The notes under the pieces were generated by a model. It saw nothing but the letters and a program-made list of their open reading frames with translations, had not been told where the DNA came from and searched no databases. A program made the position numbers and the translations under genes. DNA of 5,637 bases. It comes from Allopontixanthobacter sp041552775. Its GTDB lineage: Bacteria > Pseudomonadota > Alphaproteobacteria > Sphingomonadales > Sphingomonadaceae. Of the stretch, positions 1 to 4,809 are shown in pieces (position 1 is the stretch's first letter; each line of letters starts with the position of its first letter). The DNA lies in assembly GCA_041552775.1 (NCBI GenBank), contig JBFEKH010000126.1:1-5637 (forward strand). The letters run 5' to 3'.

Positions 1-645
1 ATGGGCGTAGAGCAGAAATTGACGGCGGGATCTGAAAATGAGCCCGGAGCGAACGCGCCGCAGCGCGCGAAATTCCGCGAGATGAAGGAAGGCACCGCCG
101 AAGATTGGGCGCTGATTGCCGGTCATTTTCGCGAATTCGCCGGCGGTGTCGCAGGCCGGGTGCTCGATCATTTGCGCCTGCTGGACGGGGATTTCGGCGG
201 ATTTCCGATCGACCGGCTGCAGCATTCGCTTCAGACCGCGACTCGCGCGCACCGGGACGGGCGGGACGAGCAATATGTGGTGATGGCGCTACTGCATGAC
301 ATCGGCGATACGCTGGGCAGCTTCAATCATCCCGACGTTGCCGCCGCAATCCTGAAGCCGTTCATTCGCGAGGAATTGCACTGGACTTGCAAGCATCACG
401 GCCATTTCCAGGGCTACTATTATTTCCACTATCTCGGGATGGACCGTGAATCGCGTGAACAATTCCGGGGCAGTCCGCATTTCGAAACCTGCGCCGAATT
501 TTGCGAGAAATACGATCAGGCGGCGTTCGATCCAGATTACCAGAGCGAGAGCCTGGAATTCTTCGAACCGATGGTAACCCGCGTGATGGCGCGGCCGCTG
601 GCAACGCTTTATTCGATGGGTGAGGAAGAAGCGGCGGCGGAGTAA
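1..645 (+). CDS. HD-domain protein, PhnZ/MIOX-like putative diiron oxygenase or phosphohydrolase
   Basis: A 214-residue soluble protein with no signal peptide or membrane segment, so cytoplasmic. The visible HD-type metal site is H75 (in LQHSLQ), H99-D100 (in LLHDIGD), H110 (in FNHPD), H127 (in ELHW) and D172 (in KYDQ). The order H..HD..H..H..D is the six-ligand pattern of the mixed-valence diiron oxygenases PhnZ and myo-inositol oxygenase. The spacing from first His to HD (24) also matches PhnZ as I remember it. K131 lies four residues after H127, like the phosphonate-contacting lysine of PhnZ. Other PhnZ substrate residues look changed (D103 and E169 at the expected His and Arg positions), so the substrate is probably different. 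An aromatic-rich stretch (YYYFHY, 139-144) follows the fourth ligand. The ATG is the first base of the window, so no ribosome binding site can be seen and the true start could lie upstream; M28 is a possible internal start. The gene converges on the minus-strand operon. The HD fold is fairly certain, the reaction is not. Confidence 0.8.
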   Translation: MGVEQKLTAGSENEPGANAPQRAKFREMKEGTAEDWALIAGHFREFAGGVAGRVLDHLRLLDGDFGGFPIDRLQHSLQTATRAHRDGRDEQYVVMALLHDIGDTLGSFNHPDVAAAILKPFIREELHWTCKHHGHFQGYYYFHYLGMDRESREQFRGSPHFETCAEFCEKYDQAAFDPDYQSESLEFFEPMVTRVMARPLATLYSMGEEEAAAE

Positions 646-1643
646 ACCCTGCCCGGGACATCCCGAACGAAAACTGCAGCCCAATCCGCGCCGCCACCTG
701 TCGACATGCGTTGCTCGATCAGGGGCAATTCCACGGCGATGAAGTCCGCTCGTTCATCCCATCCGTCATGGCTACGGCCGCGGAATAACCCGCCATCATT
801 GCCCGGCCCCCATTCGCGCATGAAGCGCTCTGCCGCCGCGGGATCATAGCCGCTATTGGCCAGCAGCCACGGCATCAGCCGGTCCGCCTCGCGCTCGGTC
901 AGGCGAATATTGCTCTGCTGGCGGCCATTTTCGTCAAGCCACGCTGGATGGCCCAACAAATTATGCGCCAGTTCATGCGCAACAGCTGCTGCGAGCAGTG
1001 GTTCGGGATAGGCGAATCCGGCGAAATCCGATCCAATTGCCACCCGCGCGCCATTGGCGGAGGCACGCCGCGATCCGGCGATCACCTCGAAACTGCTCGC
1101 GCAGGCCGGTTTCCCGGTCAGTGTCGAGGTAATCGGGGCGCTTTGCGCGGAACGCCAGGTAATTTCCACCTGGCCTTTGGCGGCCAGTGCCTGGTCCAGT
1201 TGGCGGTGCAGCCCGGCGAGCCTTTGCCACGCTTCCTTACCCGCAGGCGGCAGGTCCCGCATCTGCTGCCCGTCGATCGATAGAACTTCAGCAAAAATTG
1301 GCAGTCCGGCCTGATCCACTGGCGACCCTGCTGCGCGGGCCTGCACCGCGATATCGCCCGACAGGTTCATCGCCTGGCGCACATCGTCAGCGCTGCTGAA
1401 TGCCGCAACGTCTTGCAGCAGCAAGCCAATGGCCGGGCGCGTTTGGGGGCAAAACGGCGCATTGCCGGTGACCAGTTTCCAGCCGATCGACTGGACCAGT
1501 TCGTCGCGCTGCTGAAGCATTTTCAGCCCAGCGGAAGTATTGTCAGAGGCATAGGCGGGAGGCGTGATCGGCGCTACGAACAATACTGTCGCAGCGATTG
1601 CCGGCCGCAACATCTGCCCGACGCGCCGAACCGCCGCGCGCAT
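609..1643 (-). CDS. Exported PDZ-domain M48-like zinc metalloprotease
   Basis: A 344-residue protein. Residues 1-33 form a signal peptide (basic start, hydrophobic core about 15-25, likely cleavage after AYA33). A PDZ-like segment follows at about 95-178: SPVDQAGL with LSIDGQQ is the typical PDZ ligand-loop and turn pattern, ending in the strand VEITWRS. The catalytic core has HELAH (H223, E224, H227) and, about 22 residues on, TEREAD, where E250 is the likely third zinc ligand (ExxAD as in M48). A family-like tail follows with GYDP and a HDGWDER motif (292-298). The order PDZ then M48-like core differs from HtpX or BepA. There are only two cysteines, C65 and C181, flanking the PDZ-like part, which could form a disulfide. 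The start codon overlaps the stop of the upstream thioredoxin-fold gene as TGATG, with no clear ribosome binding site, so translational coupling is likely. The 3' end overlaps the convergent HD gene by 37 bp. Substrate unknown; a PDZ domain would suggest recognition of C-terminal or exposed peptide segments. Confidence 0.85.
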   Translation of the reverse strand: MRAAVRRVGQMLRPAIAATVLFVAPITPPAYASDNTSAGLKMLQQRDELVQSIGWKLVTGNAPFCPQTRPAIGLLLQDVAAFSSADDVRQAMNLSGDIAVQARAAGSPVDQAGLPIFAEVLSIDGQQMRDLPPAGKEAWQRLAGLHRQLDQALAAKGQVEITWRSAQSAPITSTLTGKPACASSFEVIAGSRRASANGARVAIGSDFAGFAYPEPLLAAAVAHELAHNLLGHPAWLDENGRQQSNIRLTEREADRLMPWLLANSGYDPAAAERFMREWGPGNDGGLFRGRSHDGWDERADFIAVELPLIEQRMSTGGGADWAAVFVRDVPGRVYSAAASSSPIE

Positions 1644-2347
1644 CACCGGGCTTTGGCTGCGTCGATCGCTTGCTGCAAAGCGTCGAGACCGATCGCCCCT
1701 TCGAATGCCTGTCCGCCAATCACCCAGCTGGGGGTTCCGCCAAAACCGATTTGCCGCGCAAGCTCGATATTTCTGGCCAGTTCGGCCTGCGCTTCGGCAG
1801 AGTTGGCGAATTCGCGGGCCTTGGTCATGTCCAGTCCGACTTCTGCCGCCGATGCAGCGATGGTTGCTTCGGTAGGCGCGCCTTTGGCGAACATGGCCTT
1901 GTGGAAGGCGGGATATTTGCCCTGCTTCGCGGCGGCCAGCGCCACTAATGCCGCCTTGTCGCTGCCTTCGAAGATCGGCCATTCGCGGATGACGACGCGC
2001 AAATCAGGATTATCCTTCACCAATTGCGCGACATGTTCTTCGCTCATCCGGCAATAACCGCAGGCATAGTCGGTAAATTCGACCAATGTGACCGATCCGT
2101 TCGGATTGCCGAATTCCGCGCCGGGAAAGGGAACGGTGACCTGTTCTTCGATACCCGCCAGCTTGGAAGCGTTCTGCTGCTGTTGATAGCGTTCGGCCAT
2201 TTCCGGCAGCAAGTCCGGGTTTTCCAGAAGGTAATTGCGCGTGTGGCTATCGCCCAACCCGCTGAACGACCAGATGGCGGCACCGGTGAATCCAAAGATC
2301 AGCGAGATCAGGGCGGCAAGCGCAATTGAGGGCAGGGTCAATTTCAT
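1643..2347 (-). CDS. ScsC/DsbA-like periplasmic thiol-disulfide oxidoreductase
   Basis: A 234-residue thioredoxin-fold protein of the DsbA superfamily. Residues 1-27 are a hydrophobic export signal or anchor. Residues 36-66 (TRNYLLENPDLLPEM followed by a Gln-rich helix) look like the N-terminal oligomerisation region of ScsC-type proteins, which in Proteus mirabilis ScsC drives trimerisation and disulfide isomerase activity. The redox site is C96-G-Y-C99 in FTDYACGYC, and the cis-proline loop is T205-P206 in GGTPSWVIGG. No other cysteines are present. It probably oxidises or reshuffles disulfides in exported proteins. I chose ATG at 2347, 10 bp after the stop of the protease gene, because it places the signal sequence directly at the N-terminus. 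An in-frame TTG at 2383 would overlap the upstream gene and add 12 residues before the signal; it has no better ribosome binding site. The ATG site also lacks a clear Shine-Dalgarno sequence, which fits reinitiation in an operon. The stop overlaps the start of the next gene. ScsC-like versus plain DsbA-like is inferred from the N-terminal segment. Confidence 0.88.
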   Translation of the reverse strand: MKLTLPSIALAALISLIFGFTGAAIWSFSGLGDSHTRNYLLENPDLLPEMAERYQQQQNASKLAGIEEQVTVPFPGAEFGNPNGSVTLVEFTDYACGYCRMSEEHVAQLVKDNPDLRVVIREWPIFEGSDKAALVALAAAKQGKYPAFHKAMFAKGAPTEATIAASAAEVGLDMTKAREFANSAEAQAELARNIELARQIGFGGTPSWVIGGQAFEGAIGLDALQQAIDAAKAR

Positions 2348-2357
2348 ATTGGATGCG

Positions 2358-3713
2358 CTACCGGCGCTTGGGCTGTCTTTCAAGCTCGGCTCGCGCCTGC
2401 ATGCCGATATCCTGCGCGCGGATCCAGTCCGGCGTGCCGGCGGGCAGCCCTGCTTCAGCCGCCTGTGCGCTGCGCATCGCCTCTTCGTATCGGCGGCTCA
2501 TCACTTGTTGTTCCGCGCTGGCGAGCCGGGCGCGGGGAATATCGCCTTCGGCGGCATAGACCACACCCAGCTGATACCAGGCGAAGGGATTATACCGGTC
2601 CCGCGCTACCGCCAGCCGCAATACACGCTCCGCTTCCGGATAATTCCCAGCATCTTCGGTTGCGATCAGTGCATGGCCGAAGATCGAAGCAATCAGCGGT
2701 TCGTTATTGGTCAGATTGGTTGCCTTGCGCAGCGGGTCCAGCGCCTGTGCCGGCTTGCCTGATTCCAGCAGCACCTGGCCTTGCAATTCGAGGAAATACG
2801 GGTCGTCCGGATCGATTTCCAGCAGGGCCGAGGTTTCCTCCAGCGCCTGATCAATGAGCGCGTTCTTGTGGTAGGCATAGGCGCGAGCATATCTGGCGGG
2901 GACATCGGTGCGGCTGGCGGGGAATACCTGCAGCGTGCGGGCTGGTTCGCTGAGATAGCCGAACAGCTTGGCCTTTACCCGTTCAAACCGCTGCTGGATG
3001 GCGGCATCTTCGGGCGTTTCCCATGCAGGATCGACGACATAGGATTCGCGCAGCCGCGCGATCCGGTCACCCGACAATGGATGGGTGCGGGAAAATGCCG
3101 CTTCATCGCTCTGGCTGTAGCCATACCGGAATTCCTGGTTCTGCAGCTTTTTGAAGAATGCCAGCGAACCACGACCGGAAATCCCAGCCTTTGACAGATA
3201 TGTCGCGCCCGCCGCATCGGCAGAGGATTCCTGCACCCGGGAAAAGGACAGGAAACTCCCCATCGCCGCCTGCTGCCCGGCAGCCATCACGCCCATTGCG
3301 GCCTCTCCCGCACCCGCAAGGGCGGCGGCGACACCCAGCACCATCGAAAGGATGGAAATGTTGGTCGCCTTGCCCATCCCCTCGCCGCTGCTGATGACGT
3401 GCCCGCCCGTAATATGGCCGATTTCATGGGCGATCACGCCCTGGACTTCGTTTGCGGTGTCTGCGGCATCAATCAGGCCGCTGTGGATATAGACAATCTG
3501 CCCCCCCGCCACGAAGGCGTTGATCGAAGGATCGTTGATCAGCACGATTTGCAGATTTCCGGGTGCAAGCCCTGCGGCCTGCGCCAGTGGCTCCGCCATT
3601 TCCTGCAGCAAAGCCTCCGTTTCCGCATCGCGTAGAATGGATTGCGCGGCAGCGGGCTGGGCCACCAGCGACACGGCGGCGAGTATTGCAAGCAGGCGGG
3701 TAAATGTGCGCAT
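2358..3713 (-). CDS. BepA-like M48 family metalloprotease with C-terminal TPR repeats
   Basis: A 451-residue exported zinc protease. Residues 1-23 are a signal peptide (cleavage likely after QPAAA). The M48 domain covers about 27-225. The zinc site is HEIGH (H96, E97, H100) with E162 of ESSAD as third ligand. Between them lies a Gly/Ala/Met-rich hydrophobic stretch (about 117-157) that probably packs on or into a membrane. H211 in THPLSGDR matches the position of the His-switch described for E. coli BepA (H246). Four or five TPR-like helical pairs fill about 272-445. BepA (YfgC) of E. coli is a periplasmic chaperone/protease for outer-membrane beta-barrel assembly; it promotes or degrades LptD and BamA-bound clients. 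Domain order and size (BepA about 487 residues) agree. I chose ATG at 3713, 10 bp after the hydrolase stop, because the signal peptide starts there; an in-frame ATG at 3869 lies deep in the hydrolase gene. There are no cysteines. M48-TPR family is near certain; a strict BepA role is inferred. Confidence 0.93.
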   Translation of the reverse strand: MRTFTRLLAILAAVSLVAQPAAAQSILRDAETEALLQEMAEPLAQAAGLAPGNLQIVLINDPSINAFVAGGQIVYIHSGLIDAADTANEVQGVIAHEIGHITGGHVISSGEGMGKATNISILSMVLGVAAALAGAGEAAMGVMAAGQQAAMGSFLSFSRVQESSADAAGATYLSKAGISGRGSLAFFKKLQNQEFRYGYSQSDEAAFSRTHPLSGDRIARLRESYVVDPAWETPEDAAIQQRFERVKAKLFGYLSEPARTLQVFPASRTDVPARYARAYAYHKNALIDQALEETSALLEIDPDDPYFLELQGQVLLESGKPAQALDPLRKATNLTNNEPLIASIFGHALIATEDAGNYPEAERVLRLAVARDRYNPFAWYQLGVVYAAEGDIPRARLASAEQQVMSRRYEEAMRSAQAAEAGLPAGTPDWIRAQDIGMQARAELERQPKRR

Positions 3714-3723
3714 AAGCGCCGTA

Positions 3724-4686
3724 TTAACGGATATGGGCCTGAACTGGAACTGAAGGTTTGGCCTCATCTGACGCGGCCACACTGGCTGTAAAACCCAGGA
3801 TCGCTTCAAGTACGCTTTCGCGGTCCCCGCCCTTGCGCCAAGGACTCGCCAGCGCCAGCAGGGGCGCATTGTGGTCCATCTGCATGAAATAAGCCGAACT
3901 GACGCTTCCGCCTGCCTTGGTTATTGCAGCCGACAGGTCGCGGGTGTTGCGCGGTTCGACCAACGTATCTTTGTCCCCATGGATCAGCAGCATTGGCGGC
4001 GCGTCGCCGCGAATATGGTTGATCGGCTGGGTTGCCTCAAGGTCGGACGAATCGCCGAAGGCGGCCTTGGTCGAATCGCTATCGAGGGGCAGGAAATCAT
4101 AGGGGCCGGATAATCCGATCACGCCGCTGATGATTGCCGGGTCCAGGCCTTCGCCGCCGAGCCACTGCCGAGCCAGTGCCACCTGGACGACATTATATGC
4201 GCCGGCAGAATGTCCAGCGATGAAGATATTGCCCGGGTCGCCGCCATAACGGGAGATATGTCGTTCGGTCCAGGCGATGGCGGCGGCGGTATCTTTCAGC
4301 ATGGCAGGATATTCGCCGCCGGGGACCAGCCGGTATCCGGCCAGAACGACGGTGAAGCCTTCGGGCACCAGCGCACGGGCGACGAAGCCGTAATCGTCGG
4401 GATCGCCGCTACGCCAGCTGCCGCCGTGGAAGAAGACGATGACCGGCTTAGGGCTGTCATCACCAGCGCCCTGGTAGACGGCGATCTTTTGCTGAAGGGA
4501 ATCGCCGATGGTCTCGCGGTGGACCAGTTCCACGCCGCGCGTACCGCCGGCAATTCGGTCGACAGTATCGAGCACCGCCGGGCCATTGCGGGCGATGGCA
4601 TATTGCAGCGATGCGCCGGCGATAAGCACCAGCGCCACCAGGCCGAACACGATCCAGCCCATCCGGCGCAATCCCTTCTTCGTCAT
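3724..4686 (-). CDS. Membrane-anchored alpha/beta hydrolase, HSL/carboxylesterase type
   Basis: A 320-residue serine hydrolase of the alpha/beta fold. The N-terminus MTKKGLRR followed by a hydrophobic helix (11-31) should anchor or export it with the catalytic domain on the periplasmic side. The oxyanion HGG motif is at H87-G88-G89 (VIVFFHGGSW). The nucleophile elbow is GHSAG with S160, the acid is probably D240 in HGDKDTLV, and the base is H272 in QMDHN, giving a complete Ser-Asp-His triad in the right order. This fits hormone-sensitive-lipase-type esterases and BD-FAE-like feruloyl or arylformamidase-type hydrolases; the substrate, presumably a short ester or amide, cannot be told from sequence. 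It is the first gene of the cluster. ATG at 4686 is preceded by AGGGA five bases upstream, the best ribosome binding site of the operon. The stop is 10 bp before the BepA-like gene. There are no cysteines. Its functional link to the downstream proteases is unclear and may be only shared transcription. Confidence 0.9.
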   Translation of the reverse strand: MTKKGLRRMGWIVFGLVALVLIAGASLQYAIARNGPAVLDTVDRIAGGTRGVELVHRETIGDSLQQKIAVYQGAGDDSPKPVIVFFHGGSWRSGDPDDYGFVARALVPEGFTVVLAGYRLVPGGEYPAMLKDTAAAIAWTERHISRYGGDPGNIFIAGHSAGAYNVVQVALARQWLGGEGLDPAIISGVIGLSGPYDFLPLDSDSTKAAFGDSSDLEATQPINHIRGDAPPMLLIHGDKDTLVEPRNTRDLSAAITKAGGSVSSAYFMQMDHNAPLLALASPWRKGGDRESVLEAILGFTASVAASDEAKPSVPVQAHIR

Positions 4687-4691
4687 GACAA

Positions 4692-4696
4692 TCCCT
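4692..4696 (-). promoter_or_regulatory. Ribosome binding site of the hydrolase gene
   Basis: AGGGA on the minus strand, separated by five bases from the ATG at 4686. It supports this start over the internal Met codon at residue 9. It is the only clear Shine-Dalgarno-like site in the cluster; the three downstream genes lack one and sit within 10 bp of the preceding stop, consistent with translational coupling. Confidence 0.55.
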
Positions 4697-4704
4697 GCAA
4701 GCCC

Positions 4705-4719
4705 GGTTCCGGGGGAACC
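4705..4719. repeat. Perfect inverted repeat GGTTCC-ggg-GGAACC upstream of the operon
   Basis: A perfect 6-bp inverted repeat with a 3-base spacer, ending 18 bases before the hydrolase start codon. It is not followed by a T-run on either strand, so it is not a standard terminator. It could be an operator for a dimeric regulator or a small hairpin in the mRNA leader. The sequence shows only the symmetry; the function is inferred. Confidence 0.5.
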
Positions 4720-4725
4720 ATGTCA

Positions 4726-4739
4726 CCGCTCGCTAGCGG
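4726..4739. repeat. Short inverted repeat CCGCT-cgct-AGCGG
   Basis: A 5-bp perfect inverted repeat with a 4-base spacer, 6 bases from the neighbouring GGTTCC repeat. It could form a GC-rich hairpin in a leader transcript or be part of a binding site. In GC-rich DNA such a short repeat can arise by chance. Confidence 0.35.
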
Positions 4740-4809
4740 CGCACAGGGGCAAGCGATAGCCTAAATCCGAATCGAAGGCGGGGTCGCAGAAGTAGAATTC
4801 CTAAGGGGT

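Larger units (their letters stand above)
4687..4809 (-). promoter_or_regulatory. Intergenic region likely carrying the operon promoter and leader
   Basis: This 123-bp gap between the acidic-protein gene and the hydrolase gene is the only non-coding stretch of any size in the window, so the promoter for the four downstream minus-strand genes is expected here. I see no convincing -35/-10 pair. On the minus strand a weak GGCTAT-like element near 4755-4765 is possible but not reliable. I also see no T-tract hairpin that would terminate the upstream gene, so read-through is possible. The part nearest the hydrolase contains two small inverted repeats and the ribosome binding site. Confidence 0.35.

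Noticed and set aside
654..665. CGGG-acat-CCCG inverted repeat just after the HD gene stop as a terminator
   Set aside because: Short stem, no T-run on either strand, and it lies inside the metalloprotease coding sequence.
289..684. Minus-strand open frame opposite the HD gene
   Set aside because: It is a shadow of the HD gene, whose metal ligands are clear on the plus strand, and it also overlaps the metalloprotease 3' end.
1644..1982. N-terminal extension of the PDZ-metalloprotease reading frame up to 1982
   Set aside because: The extension lies wholly in another frame of the thioredoxin-fold gene, is Arg-rich and unstructured, and the signal peptide starts exactly at the ATG at 1643.
1413..2057. 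Long plus-strand open frame (214 codons) opposite the thioredoxin-fold and protease genes
   Set aside because: It is antisense to two genes with clear catalytic motifs, and its translation is low-quality, Ala/Ser/Arg-rich sequence with no recognisable motif.
2348..2383. TTG start at 2383 for the ScsC-like gene
   Set aside because: It overlaps the upstream protease gene, has no better ribosome binding site, and would put 12 polar residues ahead of the export signal.
3714..3869. N-terminal extension of the BepA-like gene to an ATG at 3869
   Set aside because: It would run deep into the hydrolase gene in a different frame and would bury the signal peptide 52 residues inside the protein.
4210..4764. 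Long plus-strand open frame (184 codons) opposite the hydrolase gene
   Set aside because: It mirrors the codon bias of the hydrolase, whose full Ser-Asp-His triad is on the other strand; no motif or ribosome binding site supports it.
4740..4809. Rho-independent terminator for the acidic-protein gene
   Set aside because: I see no stable GC-rich hairpin followed by a T-tract on the minus strand in this stretch.
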